From Leishmania martiniquensis (Eukaryota > Euglenozoa > Kinetoplastea > Trypanosomatida > Trypanosomatidae): DNA of 64,000 bases. Position numbers and translations under genes: made by a program. Below are positions 9,333 to 18,205 of the stretch, piece by piece. The notes beneath the pieces were generated by a model, which did no database searches, was not told where the DNA came from, and saw only the letters and a list, made by a program, of their open reading frames with translations. The DNA is taken from positions 437,001 to 501,000 of the forward strand of contig NC_090154.1 of NCBI RefSeq assembly GCF_017916325.1. The letters run 5' to 3'. Each line of letters opens with the position of its first letter. Position 1 is the first letter of the stretch.

Positions 9333-12300
9333 ATGAGCGACTACGATGAGCTCTACGAGGACGACTTTGAAGAGGAGGCGGCCTCTGTGGGCGCGAAATC
9401 CTTCACAGGCTGCCTGGGGCCCGTGTCAACGTCAAATCGCACCTCTCCTGCCATGTGCACAATGCCCTCGAACGGGGGTTTAGCAACCGCCACAGCGGCG
9501 AGCCATGGCCGCGTTGCAGAGAAGAAAGCGGGGGTGAAAGGTGCACAGGAGCGTCGCACGTCTTCCTTAGGCTCGAGCTTCTCCAGCTATCAGTCGGCGG
9601 CGGCAGACCCGCTGCTGCCGTCAGCACACGAGCTCTGCTCCTCCTCCTCACACTCGTCGATATCTTCGTCCCGAGATCATGTGAGCTCTACGCGCCCCAC
9701 CGAGGGTGTCTGCAATGCTCGATCAGTTGCGCAAGCCGCCGATACGGTGGTGGTCCCATCTGGCGGCATTCGAGCATCCGCCTCGCCGGCCAACTGCAGC
9801 TCGGTTACCCCCGCCTCTACGCGCTCCTCCGCTCCACAGACCCCTGAGCAGTACAAGGTCGCCTCGATGGGCGCCCGGGACGTGTACGCCGCGCCCAATG
9901 GCCGTACCGAAGTACAGGTGGACGCCGGTGCGGCTGTTCTTCAGCCGCACCGGAGTTCGCCTTCCAATGCATCAGAGGCCACCAGCACGGCAGCGTCCCC
10001 CGAAACTTCATTCTCCTCATCACCGTGCGCGTCATCGTTGTCGGGCCGCCCCGTCCTCGCACGCCGCCGCATCTCGCCTACCGAAAGCGGCAGCATTTTG
10101 GAGACAGACGCAAAACTGCCGCAGAGCGCCTCAGCTCCAGCTCGCGCCTCGCGCAGCCCCTCGGCCTCCTCCAATGGTAGCTATGATGATGCCAGTGACC
10201 GTGGCCGGCGCCGCAGCACCTCCCAGTACCCCTCTGCTGCTGCTGCTGCTGCAGAAGCAACACCGTCGGCCGCAAAGGCGGCTGGTGCTGTAACGCCAGT
10301 CATGCGCGACGTCTCCGCCGATCGGCACCACTCTCAGTGTGGCTCGAACACGTCCTCCAGTTGCAGTAAGGCGTTGCACCAATCGAACTATACTTCGGTT
10401 GTTGTCTTGAGGGATGGCGACGACGATCGCGGTCATCGTCGCACTCCAGCTGAGATCGACGCCACGGCGGCGGCGATCGATGACGAAAAAAGGGAAAGTG
10501 TCGGTGACGGTGACGCTAGCGCTACCATTGTGCCCGCGGAGGCCGCGGTGCCCCAGCGGCGATTGCTAAACACCTCACTGTCGGACGCCTACTCAGACTC
10601 CTTCACCAGCCCCTCCTCATCGCATGCTGTTGCGAAATCGTCCTCGTTCTCTATCTCACCAACTGCATGCGCCTCCTCGAGGCATGCATCGCTGCTAGGC
10701 GGACCGAGTTGCGTTGGTGCGTCCGCCAGCGTCGTTGAGTCGCTCCCGTCGACGCATCAACAGCAGCCTCCAAGTCCACCTCGCGTACTCGCAGGTGCGG
10801 TGCCGCCGGGCCGCAGTGTTGCTAACAGCAGTAGCTCTCCAAAGGGCGCAGCCTTTGCTGTGAAGTCCCCAGCCTCACACAGCCGTGCTACCATATCTAG
10901 ATCAGCGTTGTGCGCAGCTTCGTCGAAGACCCGCGCGGCAGGTGGGGCTGCAGTGCGTGGCCAAAATGGGCCGAGGCAAATTAGCGTCGCTGCTGGCAAA
11001 ACGGCGGATGTGCAGCTCTTCAATGGCGTCCTCGGTTCACTGAACTCACGCGCCGCCAGCGCCGATGACGAAAATAGCAACAACGGGCATGTGGAGAAGC
11101 CGCAGAACAATGTATCTCAGAAATGTCTGCCGTCGCCGCAACGGCGTTTTAACTCTTCCCGAAGTTCGACACCCTCGTCCAAGGATGTCTCCCTCCCTAG
11201 CATGGTCATCGCAGCGGTCAAGTGCCGATCAGCGACGTCGACCATTGCCGCTGAGGGAAACCACGCGCCAGAGCCGGATGAGCTGACGGCGCTGCTGGCG
11301 CGCGTGGCGCACCTCCGCGAAGAACTGGCCACGTGGGACAGTCGTATCGCACGGCAGCGTGCTTCGGTAGAGTTAGGGGAGGGTAGATCAGGCCGCGGGA
11401 CAGCCTCCTTGGCGCAATGCCACTCCGCGGACGCAGCTGGAGCGGCGCGGAGACGCAGGTCCTCCAGCGACGTAAGTCGGCGCGCCGAGTCGGTTGCGCA
11501 AGCGCGACTGGAACCCATCGACACCAGAGGTGACCGCCGTCCCTCCAGCTCACGACTCGCGAAGCTGAGGCAGGAGAACGAGCGGCTTGAACACCAGTAC
11601 GCGCGCCACGACACCGGAGCAGCGGGGATGAGCGTGCAGACGCTCGTGGTGCGGGCAGAGATCCAGCTGCAAAAGGTTCGTGAGCAGCTAAAGGTAGTCA
11701 CAGCCGCGCGCCGCGCTCTCGAGAACCGCGACAAGCGTGCCGCACACACGATCGAAGAGGTGCACCGTCGCATGCCAACAGCTTCTGAGCTGCAGGAGCG
11801 GCAGCTCAACGAGGGCATATACTCGCGCACAGGGCTGCTGCGCACTGTGAAGGAGCTGAAGGCGAATGTGGAGCGCACACGCGCGGCAACCGGACTGATG
11901 GAGGCGAAGTGCCGTGAGCTCGAGGCGCAGGTGCGGCGCAAGAAGCTGGCCTCCATTACACCGAGGGAATATGAGGGGCTCCGCGCAACCCGCGACGCCA
12001 ATGCAAAGACGATTGAGAAGCACAAGACTGCCATCTTGGTGTACGCCACCGCCTCCGCGCAGGATGCGCGCAGCAGCGCGAAGGCCGCACCGAGCGGAGG
12101 ATTCGCTGGTGGTAGTGCGACGTATTCGAACCGAAGCTCCCGCACGACTTCGCCACGCTCGTGCGCTGTCCCGTCATCGCGGGTGGGGGAGAAAGAGAGA
12201 AAGCGGCAGCATAAGATCGGCGAGACTGAGGTGTTGAACGCTGAGTTTGTGCTTCAGCAAAAGAAAACACTGATGAACCGCAAGCAGGAGCTGCAGGCGA

Positions 12301-13328
12301 AAATCAACGATCTCTGGGGACGTGTGCAGAGGCGCGACGAGCAGATCAAGGCGAATATGGGTGCGACTGGGCTCAACTACTTTGGAATTGCCGGCTCTGC
12401 CGTTGCTTCCGGCGCGCCGTTTTACGTTGTCGGCGGCACTGGCTCAGCAAGCTTAACACCAGCGACCACGTCACCGTTCGCTGCGCAAGATGTCGACGTC
12501 CCAGCTGCGGAGAGCGGCGCTGCCGCGGCGCGCAAGAGGTCTCTGCGCGATGTGCTGCGGACTCCCGTGAAGCGGCGAACAGAGGAAGTGACCGTGGCGC
12601 CAAGCTTGCTGGGCGCCATCACCCCTGCGCGTATGAGAAGCCAGGACAGCGTGACGGGTGCCGTTAGCGGTGCACACTGTGGGCTCCACTCAGCCCTGCC
12701 GGCACTGGAGCACAAGGGCAAGCGTACCGTACATGCCGAGGGCCAGCCATCTTTATCTGCCCTCACAGCGCTGGCAGACTCGCCCGTGGAACGGTCAGCC
12801 CAGAAGGACAGCAGCAGTGCCGTTGCTAATGGGGCGCCAGCCTCTGCTGCTGCAGCTGGCACTAATGCGCAACGATCTTCCGTGCTGACTCTGTCACGCG
12901 ACGCCATAGAGGCGGAAGTCAGTGCCCGCGACCGCATCGAGGCCGACCGGTGCAAGGCCAACATGGGCGACAGGCAACTCGGTCAGGGTGCCCCTGAGCA
13001 GAAGCGCAAGAAAGAAGCAGCGCGGCCGACGCTCTCGCGGAGACTTGATGGCGCAGACAGAGTGAAGGCCGTGAGTATCACCCGCGGTGATGGCGACGTG
13101 TTTGAGGAGGAGCCTGTCCCCGATGAGGCGGAAGAAGCTGAATGCGGCTGCAGCACCCGTACAGCAGGTCAGTGCGGGCATTTCACCGGCGCAGCGGTAC
13201 GTCCGCGTGGTGTGTACACCAAAGATCTACCAGGGCAGCCGCTGATGGACGAAGCAGGGGAAGAGCAAGGTGCCACCAAAAGCAGCAGGTCTGGAAGGTC
13301 GACGCCTGAGTGGCTTCGGGAAGACTAG
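9333..13328 (+). CDS. Hypothetical coiled-coil protein, 1331 aa
   Basis: The product begins MSDYDELYEDDFEEEA, a strongly acidic aromatic opening. Residues ~20-640 are Ser/Ala/Thr-rich and probably disordered, with a run of Ala near residue 300. Residues ~650-905 form a long predicted coiled coil (heptads rich in Arg, Glu, Leu, including QLQKVREQLKVVTAARRALE), and a second helical block lies at ~955-1010. The C-terminal part is again low complexity with scattered Cys/His near the end. The architecture resembles cytoskeletal, basal-body or flagellar proteins, but no named family is recognised and that role is an inference. The frame is open upstream to 8880; the ATG at 9333 was chosen because it is the first after the predicted acceptor at 9260 and gives a protein-like N terminus. 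Confidence 0.85.
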   Translation: MSDYDELYEDDFEEEAASVGAKSFTGCLGPVSTSNRTSPAMCTMPSNGGLATATAASHGRVAEKKAGVKGAQERRTSSLGSSFSSYQSAAADPLLPSAHELCSSSSHSSISSSRDHVSSTRPTEGVCNARSVAQAADTVVVPSGGIRASASPANCSSVTPASTRSSAPQTPEQYKVASMGARDVYAAPNGRTEVQVDAGAAVLQPHRSSPSNASEATSTAASPETSFSSSPCASSLSGRPVLARRRISPTESGSILETDAKLPQSASAPARASRSPSASSNGSYDDASDRGRRRSTSQYPSAAAAAAEATPSAAKAAGAVTPVMRDVSADRHHSQCGSNTSSSCSKALHQSNYTSVVVLRDGDDDRGHRRTPAEIDATAAAIDDEKRESVGDGDASATIVPAEAAVPQRRLLNTSLSDAYSDSFTSPSSSHAVAKSSSFSISPTACASSRHASLLGGPSCVGASASVVESLPSTHQQQPPSPPRVLAGAVPPGRSVANSSSSPKGAAFAVKSPASHSRATISRSALCAASSKTRAAGGAAVRGQNGPRQISVAAGKTADVQLFNGVLGSLNSRAASADDENSNNGHVEKPQNNVSQKCLPSPQRRFNSSRSSTPSSKDVSLPSMVIAAVKCRSATSTIAAEGNHAPEPDELTALLARVAHLREELATWDSRIARQRASVELGEGRSGRGTASLAQCHSADAAGAARRRRSSSDVSRRAESVAQARLEPIDTRGDRRPSSSRLAKLRQENERLEHQYARHDTGAAGMSVQTLVVRAEIQLQKVREQLKVVTAARRALENRDKRAAHTIEEVHRRMPTASELQERQLNEGIYSRTGLLRTVKELKANVERTRAATGLMEAKCRELEAQVRRKKLASITPREYEGLRATRDANAKTIEKHKTAILVYATASAQDARSSAKAAPSGGFAGGSATYSNRSSRTTSPRSCAVPSSRVGEKERKRQHKIGETEVLNAEFVLQQKKTLMNRKQELQAKINDLWGRVQRRDEQIKANMGATGLNYFGIAGSAVASGAPFYVVGGTGSASLTPATTSPFAAQDVDVPAAESGAAAARKRSLRDVLRTPVKRRTEEVTVAPSLLGAITPARMRSQDSVTGAVSGAHCGLHSALPALEHKGKRTVHAEGQPSLSALTALADSPVERSAQKDSSSAVANGAPASAAAAGTNAQRSSVLTLSRDAIEAEVSARDRIEADRCKANMGDRQLGQGAPEQKRKKEAARPTLSRRLDGADRVKAVSITRGDGDVFEEEPVPDEAEEAECGCSTRTAGQCGHFTGAAVRPRGVYTKDLPGQPLMDEAGEEQGATKSSRSGRSTPEWLRED

Positions 13329-14704
13329 CGGGTGGGCCGCCGTGTCCCTTGCCCCTCCCCCTTCTCCCTCCCTTCCGGACCTCACTGCCGCTCTTGCACG
13401 GTCTCCCTGCCGCCATCTGTGTTGTCACATCCAGTCCCGCCGGTAGCTCCGCCCGCCTCCGCCCCGCTCATAGCGCCTCCCGTCCTTCCTCTGTAGCCCG
13501 CTGTCGCTGATGCGGCCACCGCTTGGTGCGCGTGTCCCCCTCACACACACACATTTTTTCCCTTTTTTCCCTCTCCGAGTAGCAGGCGGGTCAAATGCGT
13601 GGAGGCAGAGGTGTGCGAGTGGAGGTGAAGGTATTTATAGAGAAGACAAACTAAAGCATATATATATATGTGTGTATGTGTGTGTCGCCTTCATTTGGTT
13701 GCACATGCGCCTCCCTCTAACGCGCGTCTCCTCGATGTGTCACGTTACCCTTTCGATGAGGGCGCGCGTAGTTGCCGGGGTGCAGCGAAGGCATCATCCT
13801 CCCCAGCTTCCCCTTCCTTATATATATATGGGTGTATGTGTACGAGAGGCGTGCGGAACTGTTGCGGACGGCGGGCTGCTACACCCGCTGGTCCCTTTCT
13901 CGTTCCCTTTCTCTTCCGCGGTGAGCACGACTTCCATTCGAAGATATTTTGACCCTCTTCCTGCAGCGGTAAAGGCGGAAGTGAGAGGGAGGGGGAGGGG
14001 GGGTAGAGCACAAGTGCGTGGCATCATGACGGGGGGGGACCGCGTGTCTTGGTTTGCCTTCCGCTCCCCACTACCACCACCCCTCCCCTCCCCCGATTGT
14101 GTTTGTGTGGAGTCCGCTGCTGACTTGCTATCCCGTTTCCTCTCGTTCTGTCCCCCTTGGGTGTTTTGCTGTCGCTCCTCTCTCGCTTCGCCATGCGTGC
14201 TCCTCGCCCACACGCACCCGCACCCTCTCCCTCGCCCCCCACCACACCCCCACCCCTTTCCTGTCTCCCCTTCCCTCTCAGTCCTTCCTCCCGCCAACGC
14301 CATACATACACCACTTCCAAAGCGTCGCCCATCTCCACGGCCCCCTCCTCACCTCAAGCGCACCCAGCGCCACGGAAGCGAGGCGTGAACGCGCCAACGG
14401 GGGCACATACGCAGACGCTCCATGCAAGATAGAAGGGTGGGGCCTCCTTTGACCTCTTCCCACTACTACGACCACTCTCAACGAAACGGGGGGAGGGGAG
14501 GGGAGGGAGGGGATCGACAAGGACTCAGCCTATGCGCCTTCATAGACGTGCGTAGCTCAACCAAAGAAATTCAAGGGGTCGACGGTACCATCTCGTGCCT
14601 CAGCCCGCCCCTGCGAGCCCCCGCCCCGGTGAGGTCGTCTATCGCGCGGAGCCCTTCCGCCCTCTCCACCCGCAGGTGCCCACAGTCCTCGGGTCGCGCT
14701 GCCC
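13329..14704 (+). other. Intergenic/UTR region with TG/TA repeats
   Basis: About 1.4 kb of pyrimidine-rich, low-complexity sequence with short TA/TG repeats at 13657-13684 and 13819-13845 and long C-rich runs at 14200-14290. A 292-codon open frame at 13510-14388 translates to His-Thr, Tyr-Ile-Cys-Val and Pro runs that simply reflect microsatellites, so it is not called. The predicted acceptor of the carrier gene lies at the right end. Confidence 0.7.
14650..14675 (+). promoter_or_regulatory. Predicted spliced-leader acceptor for the mitochondrial carrier gene
   Basis: A C/T-rich tract at 14650-14670 ends in CCGCAG with AG at 14674-14675. The next ATG is 14705, leaving a 29-base 5' UTR. Confidence 0.55.
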
Positions 14705-15682
14705 ATGTCCAGCAGTGAGAAGAAGCATACGGCGTGGGTAGACGCTGTCGCCGGCGGCTTTGGCGGAGCTCTTGCCAAGTCTCTCCTGAGCCCTTTTCAG
14801 CGCGTCGTCGTCCTGCAGCAGCTCGGACAGCACAAGAGCTACAGCATCGATCAGCTGGTGCGCCACATCTATGCACAAGACGGCTTGAAAAGCTTCTGGC
14901 GCGGCAACCTCACCTCGATGGTCATTCGAGTGCCCTACAGCGGCATTCAGTTTCTACTCTACACGCAGTTTAAGTTTCTCTTTCAGGATTGGCTGGATCG
15001 CCGCCATGCGGCCGCGGCGCTGCCTGGCCACAGAGTGCACGGCAACGGCGACGATGGCGGCGCGCCCGATGCCGCGACGCCGAGCATAATGATGGAGAAG
15101 TTCATCATGAAGTGCGGTGCGGGCGGCATCTCAGCGACGATTGCTGGCGCCGCCGTCTACCCGGGAGAGGTGGTCCGCCTCCGCCTCATGTCTGGCGAGA
15201 GGCAGTTTACCAGCATTGCGCACACGTGTCTGCTCGTGTATCGGGAGACACATTCGCTGCGCAACTTCTACCGAGGCATGGGGGCGTCGCTGATGCAGCG
15301 CGTGCCGGACGTGCTGGTAAGCTTTGCCACCTACGAGACCATCAAGTACGCCGTTTTGGACAGCCCACACCCACCCCTTTTCAAGGACAACTACGCGGCG
15401 CGCAACGTGCTCTCCACGATGCTGGGCGGCTCCGCGGCGGCGATTGCCTCCATACTCGTGGCGTTTCCGCTCGACGTAGCGAAGCGACGCATAGGCATGT
15501 CTGGCCAGGGAGCCGACAAGACGGTCTACCGTGGCGTCGGCGACTGCCTGCGGCAGATTTACGCCAAGGAGGGCATTCGTGGCTGGTACGCTGGGGCACT
15601 CGTCGAGGCGGTGCGGTGTGTGCCGCAGGTGATCCTCATGTGGATGTTTATCGAGGCCATTCAGAATCAGCTCTCGCCCTAG
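14705..15682 (+). CDS. Mitochondrial carrier family (SLC25-type) protein
   Basis: A 325-residue protein with the three-fold repeat of the mitochondrial carrier family, which moves metabolites across the inner mitochondrial membrane through six helices. The family motif P-x-[DE]-x-x-[KR] is clear in repeat 2 (P153-G-E155-V-V-R158) and repeat 3 (P255-L-D257-V-A-K260). Repeat 1 is abnormal: P30-F-Q32-R-V-V35 lacks both charged positions. The matching second half-motifs are visible: DGLKSFWRG in repeat 1, HSLRNFYRG in repeat 2 and EGIRGWYAG in repeat 3. A hydrophilic Gly/Asp/Ala-rich loop of ~25 residues separates repeats 1 and 2. Length is normal for the family. The substrate cannot be assigned from sequence; the RRRMMM motif of ADP/ATP carriers is absent. 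Confidence 0.93.
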   Translation: MSSSEKKHTAWVDAVAGGFGGALAKSLLSPFQRVVVLQQLGQHKSYSIDQLVRHIYAQDGLKSFWRGNLTSMVIRVPYSGIQFLLYTQFKFLFQDWLDRRHAAAALPGHRVHGNGDDGGAPDAATPSIMMEKFIMKCGAGGISATIAGAAVYPGEVVRLRLMSGERQFTSIAHTCLLVYRETHSLRNFYRGMGASLMQRVPDVLVSFATYETIKYAVLDSPHPPLFKDNYAARNVLSTMLGGSAAAIASILVAFPLDVAKRRIGMSGQGADKTVYRGVGDCLRQIYAKEGIRGWYAGALVEAVRCVPQVILMWMFIEAIQNQLSP

Positions 15683-16599
15683 ACGAGAGCGGCATCGGCA
15701 GACGAAGTGCGGGAGAAGAGGGCGACGAAGGAGCCTTAATCGGTGTCATCGCTCTCTCCCCCCTCCCCCTCCCTCTCTCTCCACTGTCTCACTGCACCCC
15801 GTACTTATTTTGTAGATCCTCATCGGTGCGTTACGCCAAGGACGAACAGTTGTAAAAGGTTCAGCAGAAGTCGCTGCTGCGTCGTAAGCGCCACGTCTGC
15901 AGTAATGCGTTTGTGCGAGATTACCAAAAAAGCATGTGCCTCTACGCCTCTGCTGGCGCGTATGTGGGCGCTCACGCATAGGTGAAAGAGGGCGAGAGGA
16001 GGGAGCGACCGCACTGTCACTGCCGCGCCTGTCGTGCACAGGTGCGCCGAGCAGAAGCGGGCGTCGCTTGAGTGGTGCGATCTCGCCGCATCCCGCGCGA
16101 CAGTGCAGCGCTGCGGTGAAGGCGCGGTCGAGGTGTTCTGCTCTGTGCCCGCCATCTCTCTCTCTGCCTGTGTGTGCGTGTCTGTTTGGCGGAACTTCTT
16201 CGCTCCTGCGTGGCGACGTGGTTTGATGAGCGACCCGAACCGGTGTGCCTTCGCCCTCAGGGACGTTGGAGAAGGAGAGCGGGTGCGCGAAGGAGAGCGC
16301 GCAGGCCCACACATGGGCTGCTGCTCCTCCTCCATCCCAGCCCCCGGCGCGGCACTCATCGGCTTTCTGTTGATGCGTTTCGATGCTTGCAGCGCACCGA
16401 GAGACATCCGCGTGCCCCGAGCCCATGCGTCTGCCTGTATGAGCTGCACAAGTGGGCAACGGCCTCCGGCATGAGAGGAGAAGGGGGTGGTGAGTGCGCT
16501 GACTCCATACCAGCTCGATCCGCCGCCGTGTATGTTCAATGGCTTGTCGTTCATCCGCTCCTCGGCCACCGCTCCTGCTCATTTACTTCACACACACAC

Positions 16600-16625
16600 A
16601 TGTATATACATATATGTATATACAT
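16600..16625. repeat. 26-bp perfect AT-rich palindrome inside a CA/TA repeat tract
   Basis: The sequence from 16600 to 16625 equals its own reverse complement; its left half reads ATGTATATACATA. It is flanked by CA repeats. It could form a hairpin in the transcript or a cruciform in DNA. It may be only a by-product of microsatellite growth. Confidence 0.8.
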
Positions 16626-16706
16626 ACACCACTCCAACCTCAGCCCTCTTTCCAGCTCTCTCACTTCCCCTTCCGCCACTCCCACTTTCTTCACGTACAC
16701 GTACAC

Positions 16707-16754
16707 GTGCACACACACACACACACATACACACGCACGCACGCGCGCACACAC
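16707..16754. repeat. CA/GCAC microsatellite
   Basis: Runs of CA pass into ACGC/GCAC repeats immediately upstream of the RPN9 acceptor tract. This is typical intergenic low-complexity sequence. Confidence 0.8.
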
Positions 16755-16884
16755 CATCAGTCACCACATAAAAGGCTCTGCACCTACACTGACGCGCTCA
16801 CAGGAAAGTTGGAAACGAGCGCACACACACGCACACATACAAGGAAAAGGGAAAGCAGCGCAGACGTTCCATCGGACTACGGCG

Positions 16885-16945
16885 GTACCTCTCCTCTTTC
16901 CCTCCCCCCTCTCCCTTGTGCCCCGCGCTACGCATCCTCCACGAG
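16885..16945 (+). promoter_or_regulatory. Predicted spliced-leader acceptor for RPN9
   Basis: A strong C/T tract at 16885-16917 is followed by AG at 16944-16945, 21 bases before the ATG at 16967. Confidence 0.5.
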
Positions 16946-16966
16946 ACTTGGGGAGGAGGGGCAAGC

Positions 16967-18205
16967 ATGTCGTCCCCGGAAGCCCGCGCCCAGATCTACC
17001 TGGTCAACCTCCGGAGCAGACTGGAAGAGCAGAACAATGCCAGCGCCGCTGCCACGGTGTCGCGCGCGCTCGACTACTTTGAGCAGCGCTTCTGGTATGA
17101 GCTATCGAAGGAGCTGCTACAGCTGATACGCGACCCAATGGTGCTGGAGGACGCGTATGAGCTGTACGCGGATGTCATAGTGGCCGTGCGCGCCGACATC
17201 TCGCCCATCGCATACGTCATGATTGTTCGCTCCGTCTGCTTCGCCCCGCACAGCACGACGCAGAAAGCACTGGAGCTTGTCGAGGGCGCGTGTGCCTCCC
17301 TCATCCACAGCAGCTCGGAGCAAGGCCACTACGCTGCCCTGTGCATTCGCGCCCTCCTGCTACTCGAGAGCACAAGCGCCGAGGATAGCGCGGTGCTCGC
17401 GGCAGTGCCTGGGTCGCCGCCGCATACGGCACGCAAGTTACTGGAGCAGGCCGAGGCGTACCTGCACGGCCTCAAGATGCACGAGGTGGAGCCGGTATTG
17501 GTGGCACTCTACGGGATGGCGCGCGGTCGAGACTATGAGATTCGGCGCCAGCACACGAGTTACTATAAGAATGCCTTCGACATCGTGCTATTTTTGGAGA
17601 AGGCGGACTTGCCCATGCGCGACGAGGACGTCACCGCGCTGGCGTACAAGACGGTGGTCGCCGGTCTCCTGTCCGACAAGATCTTCAACTTTGGAAAGCT
17701 CCTCAACTTCGATCAATTTGTGTCCCGCCTGCAGCGGGAGTCCTGCCCGCAGCACTGGGCACTGGAGATGATGCGGCTTTGCAACGAAGGCGATGTGGCC
17801 AGCTTTGAGGCCTTCTTCCGGCAGCATCAGCAGCAGATTTCACAGGAGTCCCAGCTCGTGAGCGCTGCGGCGACGCTGCACCGCAAGGTGCGGCTCATGG
17901 CGCTGCTGCACCTTGTTTTCTACACGCCTCTGAGCGAGCGCACGTTTACCTTTCACGCGGTGGCGCAGCGGTGCGGTGTACCAGACAGCGCGGCGGAGCC
18001 GCTGCTGCTCGAAGCACTCGCGCACGGCATCATCAAGGGCCGCATGGACGGCTTGAAGGAGGAGGTGCACATCACGTGGGTAGAGTCGCGTGTGCTCAGC
18101 CTTGAGGAGGTGAAAGCGTTGGCGCAGCATGTAGCGAAGTGGCGGGAGCACGTGATGGGGCTGACGAACTCGGTGCAGGAAATGGCGAAAAAGATTCCGC
18201 AGTGA
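16967..18205 (+). CDS. RPN9: 26S proteasome regulatory (lid) subunit RPN9 / PSMD13
   Basis: A 412-residue PCI-domain protein. RPN9 is a scaffold subunit of the lid of the 19S regulatory particle and helps assemble the 26S proteasome that degrades ubiquitinated proteins in cytosol and nucleus. The N-terminal ~200 residues are helical-repeat-like. The stretch around residues 235-250 (SDKIFNFGKLLNFDQF) matches the conserved IFNFGELL region of PSMD13. The PCI winged helix spans about residues 326-378, with FTFHAVAQRCGV, the ALAHGIIKG turn and the HITWVESRVL strand characteristic of this subunit. Length agrees with family members (about 375-400 aa). The frame is open to a TTG at 16916, but the first ATG after the acceptor is 16967. 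The frame also stays open for ~45 codons after the TGA, but the protein already ends where the family ends. Confidence 0.95.
   Translation: MSSPEARAQIYLVNLRSRLEEQNNASAAATVSRALDYFEQRFWYELSKELLQLIRDPMVLEDAYELYADVIVAVRADISPIAYVMIVRSVCFAPHSTTQKALELVEGACASLIHSSSEQGHYAALCIRALLLLESTSAEDSAVLAAVPGSPPHTARKLLEQAEAYLHGLKMHEVEPVLVALYGMARGRDYEIRRQHTSYYKNAFDIVLFLEKADLPMRDEDVTALAYKTVVAGLLSDKIFNFGKLLNFDQFVSRLQRESCPQHWALEMMRLCNEGDVASFEAFFRQHQQQISQESQLVSAAATLHRKVRLMALLHLVFYTPLSERTFTFHAVAQRCGVPDSAAEPLLLEALAHGIIKGRMDGLKEEVHITWVESRVLSLEEVKALAQHVAKWREHVMGLTNSVQEMAKKIPQ

Larger units (their letters stand above)
15683..16966 (+). other. Intergenic/UTR region
   Basis: About 1.3 kb between the carrier and RPN9 genes. 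It includes a 26-base perfect palindrome, CA and GCAC repeats at 16585-16755, and a strong pyrimidine tract before RPN9. Open frames on either strand here (for example 16174-17082 on + and 15746-16582 on -) give repetitive, basic translations and are not called. Confidence 0.7.

Noticed and set aside
11117..12145. 342-codon open frame on the - strand inside the coiled-coil gene
   Set aside because: It is antisense to a strong coding region; in GC-rich genomes the complement of Arg/Ala/Glu-rich coiled coil stays open and gives Arg/Ser/Cys-rich translation.
13510..14388. 292-codon open frame on + starting with ATG
   Set aside because: Its translation is dominated by His-Thr, Tyr-Ile-Cys-Val and Pro/Arg runs produced by CA, TA/TG and C-rich repeats, and it lies in pyrimidine-skewed intergenic DNA.
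14705..15682. Assignment of the carrier as an ADP/ATP translocase
   Set aside because: The RRRMMM signature is absent and repeat 1 lacks the usual charged motif; only the family level is supportable.
16174..17082. 302-codon open frame on + overlapping the RPN9 start
   Set aside because: It runs through CA microsatellites (His-Thr repeats) and into RPN9 in the wrong frame.
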